From Phycisphaerales bacterium (GTDB lineage: Bacteria; Planctomycetota; Phycisphaerae; Phycisphaerales; UBA1924): 11,779 nucleotides of DNA. A program made the translations under genes and the position numbers. Where the stretch lies: assembly GCA_029260415.1 (NCBI GenBank), contig JAJDDH010000238.1, forward strand, positions 1 through 11,779, in the 5' to 3' direction. Below are positions 5,025 to 11,779 of the stretch, piece after piece; position 1 is the first letter of the stretch, and every line of letters begins with the position of its first letter. The notes beneath the pieces are model-generated. The model was not told where the DNA came from and ran no database searches. It saw nothing but the letters and a program-made list of their open reading frames with translations.

Positions 5025-7612
5025 ACAGCGTCCCGTCCGACTCGTTCCAGCGCATCGAGGCGGTCTTTCACTCGGCTCTCGAGCGCGCGCCCGGTGAGCG
5101 TGAGGCGTACGTCGAGCTGGCCTGCGCCGACAGCCCGTCGCTGTGCGGCCGCGTGCTGCAGCTGCTTCGGGCGGACGAGCAGGACGCCGACTCGCTGAGT
5201 GATTCGAGGATCACGCCCCTCGCTCGCTCGATCGCGACGCGACCGGCGGGCTCAGACGACCTTCAGGGGATGCGTGTGGGGGCCTACCGCCTTGTGAGCC
5301 GCCTGGGCGAGGGCGGGATGGGCTCGGTCTGGCTTGGCGAGCGGGACGATCAGGAGTTCGAACGCCGCGTGGCGGTCAAGGTCATCAAGCGCGGCATGGA
5401 CTCGGAGCAGGTGCTCAAGCGGTTCAGGGTGGAGCGCCGTGCCCTGGGCGTGCTCGAGCACCCGAGCGTTGCCCGCCTGCTCGATGCCGTGATGACCCCC
5501 GACGGACGCCCGGCGCTCATCATGGAGCACGTCGAGGGCAAGCCGCTGGACGAGTACTGCGCCTCGGGCGCCCTGCGGGTTTGCGAGCGGCTCGAGCTGT
5601 TCCTCGGGGTGTGTGACGCTGTGTCGTACGCGCACCAGATGCTCGTCGTGCACCGGGACCTCAAGCCCTCGAACATCTATGTGACGCCCACCGGGGAGCC
5701 GAAGCTTATTGATTTCGGGATCGCCAAGATTCTGGCCAGCGACGACACGCAGGCGACGGTTACCGCCGCGGAGCAGCGCGTGCTCACCCCCCGGTACGCG
5801 TCGCCCGAGCAGGTGCGGGGCGAACCGGTGACCACGGCCACGGACGTGTTCTCGCTGGGGGTGGTTCTGTACGAGCTGCTCTCGGGTCGGGCGCCGTTCG
5901 AGGCGCCCTCGGGCTCTCGCGCGGAGATCGGGCGCCTGGTGTGCGAGCAGGACCCGGTCCGCCCGAGCACCGCGGTCACGCGCCTCGACCCGGGCGAACA
6001 GACCGGGGCTTCCCCGCCCGCAGGGACGGACGCGTCAACGAGCGCGACGCGACTGCGCCGCGTGCTCGAGGGCGACCTGGACACGATCGTGCTCAAGGCG
6101 TTGCGGAAGGAGCCCGGGCGCCGGTACCAGAGTGTCGCGGAGCTGGGCGACGACATCCGCCGGTACCTCGATGATCGACCGGTGCTCGCCCGGGCGGACA
6201 CGCTGGGGTACCGGACTCGCAAGTTCGTGCGCCGGAACCGGGGCGTGGTCGTGGGTGTCTCGCTGTTCATGGGGATGACGTTTGCCGGGCTGGGGACGGT
6301 GTCCTGGATGCTGATCCGCACCCGGGCGGCGGAGGCCGCGGAGGTCGAGCAGCGCGAGATCGCCGAGGAACGCTTTGATGAGGCGGACAGCGTCGCGGGC
6401 TTCCTTGAGGAGATGCTCGCGTCAGCGACACCCGACCGGGCCGACGGGCGGGCGCCCGAGGTGCTCCGGGAGATCCTGGACGCCGCTGAGGCGCGGATGG
6501 AGCAGGAGCTGACGGGCCAGCCGCGGGTACGCGCCCGGATCCAGCACACGCTGGCGTCGAGCTACCGGCTGGTCGGAGACTATGAGAAATCGGAGAGGCA
6601 TTTCGCGGAGGCCGAGTCGGTCAGGCGGGCGATGCACGAGCCCGGGAGCTTCGAGCTGGGCACGACACTCCACGAGTACGCGTTGCTGGCGATGGACCGG
6701 GGTGACCAGGACCGGGCGCGCGGGTACGTGACGGAGGCGCTGGCCGTGTTCGGCGGGGACGACGCGATGCCGTCGCGGAGCGTTGCCAACGCGCACGATC
6801 TGCTCGGTGTGATCGCGATGGAAGAGTCTCGCCTGGGAGAGGCCGAGCGTCACTTTGATGATGCGATCAAAGTCTATGAGCAGGCGGGGCTGAGCGACGA
6901 CGAAGCGCTCCTTCAGTGCTACGGCAAGCGTGCTGTCCTGCTCGCTCAAACCGGGCGCAACGCGGACGCGATCAGTGTGCTGGAACGCGCGATCGAGCGC
7001 CTGCAATCTTCGTCGGGCGCCCCAAGGATCGGGCAGCTCTCACTCCTGAACAACCTCGCGGTGCTCTACCGCAGAGTCGGGCGGGAGGAGGACGCGCTGG
7101 CGATGTACAACCGGATCCTGGGCGTCTCGAGAACGCTGCTCGGGAGCGATCATCGCCTTGCGCTGGTGCCCCGTGCGAACCGCGCGATGGTCCTGCACCG
7201 GCTCGGGCGCCTTGACGAGGCCCAGGCCGAGTTTGAATCGGTGTACGCGGCCCAGGTTGAGGCCATCGGCGCGGAGCACGTTGACACGGTGACCACCCTG
7301 TTCAATCACGCACAGCTCGTGGTCGATCTGGGAGACCTCCCGCGAGCCCAGGCGATGTTCGAGCGAGCGTTGGAGCTCAACACCGCTGCGTACGGCCCCG
7401 CGCACCCGAACGTGGCCATGTCTCACGGGGCGCTCGGGAAGGCCATCGCCAGGCTCGGTGGGCCCGATCGGCGCTCCGAAGCGGAGCGGCACCTCGCGGC
7501 CGCGCGTGATGCGTTCTCCGGAGCACTGGGTGAGGGCCACCCCGCGACGCTCAGGGCCGGGCGAGACCTCGAGGAACTCCGCGGCGAACTGACCGAGGCC
7601 CCCGCCCCCTGA
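5021..7612 (+). CDS. Transmembrane Ser/Thr protein kinase with extracytoplasmic TPR domain
   Basis: The protein has 863 residues. ATG 5021 overlaps the sigma stop by four bases and has GAGGAG eight bases upstream. Residues 1-70 are the helical leader usual in this family (RIEAVFHSALERAPGEREAY). The kinase domain spans about 88-385: Gly loop LGEGGMGSV (95-103), ATP lysine Lys120 in VAVK, catalytic loop HRDLKPSN (211-218) with Asp213, DFG at 231-233, and SPEQ (261-264) for the APE motif. All key residues are present, so it should be active. Residues 408-432 form one membrane helix, followed by a charged linker with the family motif VAGFLEEMLASATPD (458-472). About 505-850 are eight TPR-like repeats at roughly 42-residue spacing, as in kinesin-light-chain-type TPRs, predicted outside the cytoplasm. 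A likely role is transmembrane signalling to the partner sigma factor by phosphorylation; the ligand is unknown. Confidence 0.93.
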   Translation: MNSVPSDSFQRIEAVFHSALERAPGEREAYVELACADSPSLCGRVLQLLRADEQDADSLSDSRITPLARSIATRPAGSDDLQGMRVGAYRLVSRLGEGGMGSVWLGERDDQEFERRVAVKVIKRGMDSEQVLKRFRVERRALGVLEHPSVARLLDAVMTPDGRPALIMEHVEGKPLDEYCASGALRVCERLELFLGVCDAVSYAHQMLVVHRDLKPSNIYVTPTGEPKLIDFGIAKILASDDTQATVTAAEQRVLTPRYASPEQVRGEPVTTATDVFSLGVVLYELLSGRAPFEAPSGSRAEIGRLVCEQDPVRPSTAVTRLDPGEQTGASPPAGTDASTSATRLRRVLEGDLDTIVLKALRKEPGRRYQSVAELGDDIRRYLDDRPVLARADTLGYRTRKFVRRNRGVVVGVSLFMGMTFAGLGTVSWMLIRTRAAEAAEVEQREIAEERFDEADSVAGFLEEMLASATPDRADGRAPEVLREILDAAEARMEQELTGQPRVRARIQHTLASSYRLVGDYEKSERHFAEAESVRRAMHEPGSFELGTTLHEYALLAMDRGDQDRARGYVTEALAVFGGDDAMPSRSVANAHDLLGVIAMEESRLGEAERHFDDAIKVYEQAGLSDDEALLQCYGKRAVLLAQTGRNADAISVLERAIERLQSSSGAPRIGQLSLLNNLAVLYRRVGREEDALAMYNRILGVSRTLLGSDHRLALVPRANRAMVLHRLGRLDEAQAEFESVYAAQVEAIGAEHVDTVTTLFNHAQLVVDLGDLPRAQAMFERALELNTAAYGPAHPNVAMSHGALGKAIARLGGPDRRSEAERHLAAARDAFSGALGEGHPATLRAGRDLEELRGELTEAPAP

Positions 7613-7641
7613 CCACTTCGCCCCGGTCCGCTGGCCGCGGC
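7613..7641. other. Convergent 29-bp gap between kinase and beta-solenoid gene
   Basis: Only 29 bases separate the two opposing stop codons. The stops and their flanks mirror each other (CCCCTGA at 7606-7612, TCAGGGG at 7642-7648), so a 7-bp stem could form in either transcript. No U tract follows on either side, so I do not call a terminator. Transcripts from both sides probably overlap here. Confidence 0.4.
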
Positions 7642-9999
7642 TCAGGGGCATCCGCCCCCGAAGGCCGTGAGGAACGCAACTACGTCGGAGAAGTCGAACG
7701 TCTCGAACGGGGGCGCGAGGTCGGCAGCGGCGTTCATCGACCCGAACGCGCTCAGGAAAGCGACGACGTCGGAGAAATCCAGCGTGCCCAGCGGAAGCGC
7801 CAGGTCCGCGCCGTTGCACCCCGTGACCTGGACGATCACGCTGGTCGGGGTGTAGACGATCTCCGCGTTCGCGTCGGTGACAACGACCGAGTCGAATGTT
7901 CCGATCACCGAGCCCGCGTCCGTCGTGAGCACGGTGTACTGCGCCCCCAGGCCCGGCTCAAAGAACTCGAAGTCCACGTGCAACGCCCCGCCCAGCACGG
8001 CGTCGCCCGACGCGACCCGGACGGTGTTGTGCAGGCCCGGGTACCGCTGGATCTCGAGTGTTGAGGTCGCGGAGAAGCTCACGCCGTCGTGGATTGACAG
8101 CTCGCTGAGCTGCCCGCCCCGCCCGATGAGCCCATTGTTGATCAGCCCGCCCTGGATGCGACCGGCGCCCTGGATCTCGCCGTTGTTGACAAAGTCACCC
8201 GAGGTGGTGTCGATCACGCCCTGATCAAGGAAGATCGTGCCCTGGTTGTCGATGCCCGAAACGTTGTTGCAGTTCAGGTTCGCGCTGAACACGCCCCCGT
8301 CGGAGTCCACGTTGATCTGACCCCGGTTGAGGATAAGCCCGTCGGAATCGATGGCGGTCGATCCCAGTACGTTCACTACTCCGTCGTTGGTCAGGTTCAT
8401 CACGAAGCTGCCCGCCAGCCCGGTCGTCGAGGTGAGCGTCCCGTTGTTCTGGAACGCGCCGATCAGGCGGAGCTCGACCGGGAAACTCACGTACGGGCCC
8501 GATAGGATGACGCCGGCTGTACCGAAGACGAAGCTGCCGTCGTTGACCAGACTGGAGACGCGGACGTCGGGTGAGTTGCCCAGGCGGAACTCGGCGCCGG
8601 CGCTGTTGTTGAGCGTGCCGATGGCGGTGACCCCACCGAAGATCTGCGTATCAGCGTTGTTGGTGAACGCGGAGATGGAGGCGGTCCCAAAGTTGGGCCC
8701 CGTGATCTGGAAGAGGGCGTCATGGGCCCCCGAGGGATTCACGATGACCGAGCCAGCCGTGAGCGAACCGCCCCGCTGGATGTACTGGGCATACTCGCTG
8801 ACGCCGATCGACAGGGTTGCGGCGTTCAGCGAGCCCGACTCGAGCCGGACCGCACCGTTCGAGTTGTTGGCGGCGGCGACGAGCACGTCCTCGCAAACAA
8901 CCGCCCCGCCGTCGATGACAAACGTCCCGTCGCCCGTGTTCCCGGCGCCCACGCGCACGTCCCCGCTGACCATCGCTGTGCCGCCGTAGCACTCCCAGAC
9001 GGCGGTGTCGGCGCCGCTGAGCTCGCCGATAGCGACGCTGGTTGCCGTGAACGCGCCCCCGAACTGTTCGAGCGTGGCAGACCCCTCGATGCCGATGCGG
9101 GCGTTGGTCGCGTCCAGGACGCCTGACAGCAGCACGAGCTCCGCGGTCGCGCCGGGCCCCTCGCCCATGTAGAGCGTCCCGCAAGACACGTCCCCGCCCT
9201 CGATGGTCAGGATGGCGTTGCCGAACGCGGGCGCGATCTGGAGAAAGCCGGTCACGTCGAGCGTGCCGCCCGTGTGTGTCGAGGAGCTGGCCGGGACGGA
9301 CGGCTGCGTACCAACGGTGTACCCGTCGACGTCCATGTCGCCGCCCGATTGGGAGAGGTCGCCCACACCGGCAAGCCCGACACGGATGGTGTCGCCGAGA
9401 ATCGTCCCTCCGACGACCTCCACGCCACCGAGGCCGGGGTTTCCAAGCCCGAAGGAGATGTTCATCTCAGGGAACTCGAACAGATTCCCGCCGATCGAGA
9501 TCGTCCCGACCGCGCCGTTCATGCCGACGTTGACCACGCTCGTGGAGAGGAAGTCCGCGACGTCCGAGGTTTCGAATCGCCCGTTCCCGCCGAGTTCCTT
9601 GCCCACGAGCATCTCGCCGACGATGAACGACCCGCCGCCCATGAGGAACTCGCAGTCGTCCGAGGCGAGCCCGATGGTCATCCGGTCGGCGCTCCAGGGC
9701 GACGAGCCCTGCTGGATCGAGGTGACCCCTGAAAAAACGCCTGAGAGGGTGATCTCACCGAAGTTGGGGATTGCGATCCCGGCGCCGTTGAAAATGCAAA
9801 TGGACCGCTCATCCAGGTACACGTCCTCACCAGTCTGCGGTCGCCCCAGCCCGCTTGGGCCGCCCGACGACGTGGACCACTGCGATGAGTCGCTCCAAAG
9901 CCCGATGAGGGGGGCGACCCAGTAACGGTCGGCTCCGATGGCGGGTGAAGCAAGGCCCGCCGCGGCGGCCAGTGCGAGAACTCGGGTCTGAGCGAGCAT
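7642..9999 (-). CDS. Exported beta-solenoid surface protein with GC-type dockerin-like tail
   Basis: The protein has 785 residues. ATG 9999 has GGAGG seven bases upstream and a signal peptide at about 1-23 (MLAQTRVLALAAAAGLASPAIGA). Residues 25-60 (YWVAPLIGLWSDSSQWS...PQTGEDVYLD) resemble the capping start of many bacterial beta-solenoids (autotransporter-passenger-like). About 105-420 are short Gly-rich rungs of the form (I/V)G..G.....QSGG with repeated GG turns. About 455-640 are a second rung type with Asn-Asn-Gly and Asn-Asp-Gly turns (LVNDGSFVFG, FQNNGTLTSTTG). Residues 728-785 are the doubled dockerin-like domain, ending Gly-Cys-Pro. No enzyme motif or membrane anchor is visible, so a structural, adhesive or matrix role is inferred. 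It is convergent with the TPR kinase and divergent from the second ECF sigma gene. Confidence 0.88.
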   Translation of the reverse strand: MLAQTRVLALAAAAGLASPAIGADRYWVAPLIGLWSDSSQWSTSSGGPSGLGRPQTGEDVYLDERSICIFNGAGIAIPNFGEITLSGVFSGVTSIQQGSSPWSADRMTIGLASDDCEFLMGGGSFIVGEMLVGKELGGNGRFETSDVADFLSTSVVNVGMNGAVGTISIGGNLFEFPEMNISFGLGNPGLGGVEVVGGTILGDTIRVGLAGVGDLSQSGGDMDVDGYTVGTQPSVPASSSTHTGGTLDVTGFLQIAPAFGNAILTIEGGDVSCGTLYMGEGPGATAELVLLSGVLDATNARIGIEGSATLEQFGGAFTATSVAIGELSGADTAVWECYGGTAMVSGDVRVGAGNTGDGTFVIDGGAVVCEDVLVAAANNSNGAVRLESGSLNAATLSIGVSEYAQYIQRGGSLTAGSVIVNPSGAHDALFQITGPNFGTASISAFTNNADTQIFGGVTAIGTLNNSAGAEFRLGNSPDVRVSSLVNDGSFVFGTAGVILSGPYVSFPVELRLIGAFQNNGTLTSTTGLAGSFVMNLTNDGVVNVLGSTAIDSDGLILNRGQINVDSDGGVFSANLNCNNVSGIDNQGTIFLDQGVIDTTSGDFVNNGEIQGAGRIQGGLINNGLIGRGGQLSELSIHDGVSFSATSTLEIQRYPGLHNTVRVASGDAVLGGALHVDFEFFEPGLGAQYTVLTTDAGSVIGTFDSVVVTDANAEIVYTPTSVIVQVTGCNGADLALPLGTLDFSDVVAFLSAFGSMNAAADLAPPFETFDFSDVVAFLTAFGGGCP
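7645..7818 (-). other. GC-type dockerin-like domain coding segment, copy 2
   Basis: This segment codes for residues 728-785 (CNGADLALPLGTLDFSDVVA... to GGGCP). The two halves are 28 residues apart (DLA at 732 and 760), and Cys728 and Cys784 are separated exactly as in copy 1 at 2295-2468. The two copies are also clearly similar at the DNA level, for example around GGCGCGAGGTC on the plus strand. Confidence 0.8.
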
Positions 10000-10184
10000 G
10001 GGTGATCCTCCAGTGGGGAAGCGGCTGGTGTGATGAGGGGGTGTTCCCTCGCTCTGTCTCAGCGCCGCCCCCGCCGGCCTTTCTCGGTCTCGCGGGTTTT
10101 TTCGCTGGTTCTGAAGCCGGGACCGCCCTCGCCCCGCATGTGTTGATCCCGCAGGCGTTTGCGGCGATGATGCTCACGCGACCC
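10000..10184. promoter_or_regulatory. Divergent control region between surface protein and second sigma gene
   Basis: This 185-bp region should hold promoters for both flanking genes, but I cannot name convincing boxes. It holds the GGAGG of the minus-strand gene (10007-10011) and a 5-bp stem GAGGG/CCCTC (10035-10050). It also holds a plus-strand CCCGC...GCGGG stem (10070-10074 with 10092-10096) followed by six T (10097-10102), which looks like a weak terminator or attenuator before the sigma gene. GGTTC-TG-AAGCC at 10107-10118 resembles GGTTCAAGCC at 4330-4339 in the first divergent region. Confidence 0.4.
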
Positions 10185-10781
10185 ATGCCCTGGATCACCA
10201 CCACCATCATGCTCGAACGCCTCTCCGATGCGCAAGACACAGCGTGGGAAGAGCTTGCGACCCACTTCCGGGCGCCGGTGCACCATTTCGCGATCCGCCT
10301 GGGACTCAACGATTCGGCCGCGGAGGACGTGGTGCAGTCCACCCTGCTCGCGTTTATCCGGGCGTACCGCGAAGGCCGGTATGAGAAGGACCGCGGGCGC
10401 CTCAGCTCCTGGCTGTTCGGCATCGCCTACCGAGAGTCACTCCGGGTCATCCGGTCCGGCAAGCGAGAGTTCCAATCCCCGCCAGCACCGGGGCGGACGA
10501 CGTTCCTCTCGGGTCGCCCGGATGAGGAACTCGCCCGCCGAACCTGGACGCAGACGTGGGAGCGTCACGTGCTCGATCGGTGCATGGAACAGGCACGGGG
10601 GGAGGTTGCCTCGAACACGTTCGAGGCGTTCGAGCTCACCGCTCTTCGAGACGTGCCCGCGGAAGCCGTCGCCCGTGAGCTGGGCATGTCCAGGAACGCC
10701 GTATTCATCGCCAAGCACCGTGTCCTCAAACGCATCGCCGAGCTCAGGCGCGAGTACGATCCGGTGGAGACCGCGAAATGA
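10185..10781 (+). CDS. Second ECF sigma factor
   Basis: The start is uncertain. ATG 10185 (198 residues) is preferred because MPWITTTIMLERL...AWEELATHF is the way this family normally begins. ATGs at 10167, 10170 and 10209 are in frame, and none has a good ribosome site. The frame is open further upstream to 9945, but that would overlap the divergent gene. Region 2 covers about 15-93 (FAIRLGLNDSAAEDVVQSTLLAFIRAYREGRYEKDRGRLSSWLFGIA), with the acidic DVVQ motif typical of ECF region 2.2 and the R-rich 2.4 segment after it. Region 4 covers about 120-190 with a helix-turn-helix at 157-183 (VPAEAVARELGMSRNAVFIAKHRVL). It is a different ECF subgroup from the sigma factor at 4452. Its stop overlaps the start of the next kinase as ATGA. 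It probably controls a surface or envelope regulon together with that kinase. Confidence 0.88.
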   Translation: MPWITTTIMLERLSDAQDTAWEELATHFRAPVHHFAIRLGLNDSAAEDVVQSTLLAFIRAYREGRYEKDRGRLSSWLFGIAYRESLRVIRSGKREFQSPPAPGRTTFLSGRPDEELARRTWTQTWERHVLDRCMEQARGEVASNTFEAFELTALRDVPAEAVARELGMSRNAVFIAKHRVLKRIAELRREYDPVETAK

Positions 10782-11779
10782 ACGGCGATGACATCGAGCT
10801 GCTTGAGAGTTATGAGCAGGGCCTGCTCTCCGATGAACAACGCGAGGCGGTTGAGCGCCGCCTCCGCGATGACTACGTGTTCCGCGCCATGCTCGACGAC
10901 GTGAGGGAGGCCAGCACCCTCACCCGGGAGCTCCGATCCACGGGTGAGTTTGCTCTGGCGCGGGGCAAGCCCTCCGTCGCGGGGTACGCGATCGAGCGTG
11001 AGCTGCACGCCGGCGGGCAGGGCGTTGTCTTCGCGGCGACACAGCAATCCACCGGGCGGCGCGTTGCGATCAAAGTGCTCCTGTCCGGGAAGTCGGCGTC
11101 GCACCGACAGCAGCAGCGCCTGGAGCGTGAGATCGATCTCGCCGCCTCGATCAGCCACCCGGGGGTGGTCACGGTCTTTGACCGAGCCGAGACAGACGAC
11201 GGTCGCCCCGCGCTGGTGATGGAGCTCATCGACGGGCGCCCGCTCGACGTGTACCTGCGAGAGGAAGCGCTCGGCGTCCGCAAGGTTCTGAAGCTCGTCG
11301 CTCAGCTCGCCGCGATCGTCAGCGCGGCCCACCAGCGGGGCGTCATCCACAGAGACCTCAAGCCCTCAAACATCCTCATCGGAGCCGACGCGAGGCCACG
11401 GATCCTCGACTTCGGCCTGGCGAAAGCGCTCGAGACGGACACGCCCCAATCACTCGTGACGCACGAGGGCGAGTTCATGGGCACGCTCGCCTACGCGGGG
11501 CCCGAGCAGGTCGAGCGGGGCGCCATCGCCGCGGACGTGCGGTCGGACGTGTACGCCCTGGGCGCGATCCTCGGCGAAGCGCTCACCGGGCGTTTGCCAA
11601 TCGACGTCTCTGGCCCGATCGCCAGCGCGATCGGGCGGATCCGTGAAGCCCCACCGACCCCGCCCTCGAGCGTCCGCGCGGGGCTCGACGCGGACATCGA
11701 CACCATCGTCCTCACGGCGATGGCGAAGGAGCCGCAGCGACGCTACCAGTCCGCGGCGGAGTTCGCGGGCGATATCGAG
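10778..11779 (+). CDS. Second Ser/Thr protein kinase, C-terminus cut by window edge
   Basis: 334 codons are visible with no stop. ATG 10778 overlaps the preceding sigma stop by four bases. Residues 1-60 (IELLESYEQGLLSDEQREAVERRL) are a helical leader resembling the zinc-finger anti-sigma leaders in layout but lacking Cys and His ligands. The kinase domain runs from about 70: Gly loop HAGGQGVV (77-84, first Gly replaced by His, as in the GGQGVV variant of these kinases), Lys99 in VAIK, HRDLKPSN at 191-198 with Asp193, DFG at 211-213, and GPEQ at 241-244 where SPE/APE is usual. DIDTIVLTAMAKEPQRRYQSAAEF (307-330) is the usual end of the C-lobe. A membrane helix and sensor domain would be expected beyond the edge. 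Catalytic residues are intact, so activity is likely; the partner is probably the adjacent sigma factor. Confidence 0.92.
   Translation, partial: MNGDDIELLESYEQGLLSDEQREAVERRLRDDYVFRAMLDDVREASTLTRELRSTGEFALARGKPSVAGYAIERELHAGGQGVVFAATQQSTGRRVAIKVLLSGKSASHRQQQRLEREIDLAASISHPGVVTVFDRAETDDGRPALVMELIDGRPLDVYLREEALGVRKVLKLVAQLAAIVSAAHQRGVIHRDLKPSNILIGADARPRILDFGLAKALETDTPQSLVTHEGEFMGTLAYAGPEQVERGAIAADVRSDVYALGAILGEALTGRLPIDVSGPIASAIGRIREAPPTPPSSVRAGLDADIDTIVLTAMAKEPQRRYQSAAEFAGDIE

Noticed and set aside
5677..6549. 290-codon minus-strand open frame inside the TPR kinase gene
   Set aside because: It is Ser/Arg-rich and low in complexity, with no ribosome site, and lies over the conserved kinase domain.
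7606..7648. Mirror-image stop codons CCCCTGA/TCAGGGG as a bidirectional terminator
   Set aside because: The stem is only 7 bp with a loop of 29 bases and no T run on either side.
1..11779. Mobile element, phage, CRISPR or RNA gene
   Set aside because: No transposase, integrase, direct-repeat arrays, terminal inverted repeats or tRNA/rRNA-like sequences were seen; the tail-fibre-like protein has a signal peptide and no phage neighbours.

Overview
The window is GC-rich DNA (codon third positions almost all G or C) and carries lineage markers of Planctomycetota, most likely the class Phycisphaerae. These are a Sig-70_X6/TIGR02999-type ECF sigma factor, Ser/Thr kinases encoded directly behind sigma factors, a membrane kinase ending in 42-residue TPRs, and exported proteins ending in a 58-residue Cys-to-Cys doubled 'DLA...DF(T/S)DVVAFL.AFG' tail. 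That tail matches what annotation pipelines call a GC-type dockerin. The lineage call is inferred from protein family character; no rRNA or other phylogenetic marker is present.

Layout from left to right. (1) 1-2054, minus: a secreted zinc metalloprotease followed by Ca-binding-type Asp/Asn repeats and a beta-helix region, cut by the window edge. (2) 2055-2291: an intergenic stretch with a 17-bp hairpin and, over the protease ribosome site, a perfect 19-bp palindrome. (3) 2292-4284, minus: two exported-protein genes 34 bp apart. The first is a 510-aa tail-fibre-like protein with a C-terminal coiled coil, and the second is a 141-aa protein that is mostly the doubled dockerin-like tail. (4) 4285-4451: a divergent control region whose plus-strand leader can form a stem that hides the sigma factor's Shine-Dalgarno sequence. 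(5) 4452-7612, plus: ECF sigma factor and transmembrane TPR kinase, joined by an ATGA overlap. (6) 7642-9999, minus and convergent with the kinase: a 785-aa beta-solenoid surface protein with the same dockerin-like tail. (7) 10000-10184: a second divergent region. (8) 10185-11779, plus: a second ECF sigma factor and a second kinase, again joined by an ATGA overlap; the kinase is cut by the right edge.

The pattern is therefore [exported protein gene(s)] <- control region -> [ECF sigma, Ser/Thr kinase], occurring twice. A reasonable inference is that each kinase senses a signal and phosphorylates or otherwise controls its partner sigma factor, which transcribes the divergent cell-surface genes; nothing in the sequence proves this. 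No tRNA, rRNA, CRISPR array, insertion sequence or integrase was seen. No gene-free stretch exceeds 240 bp.
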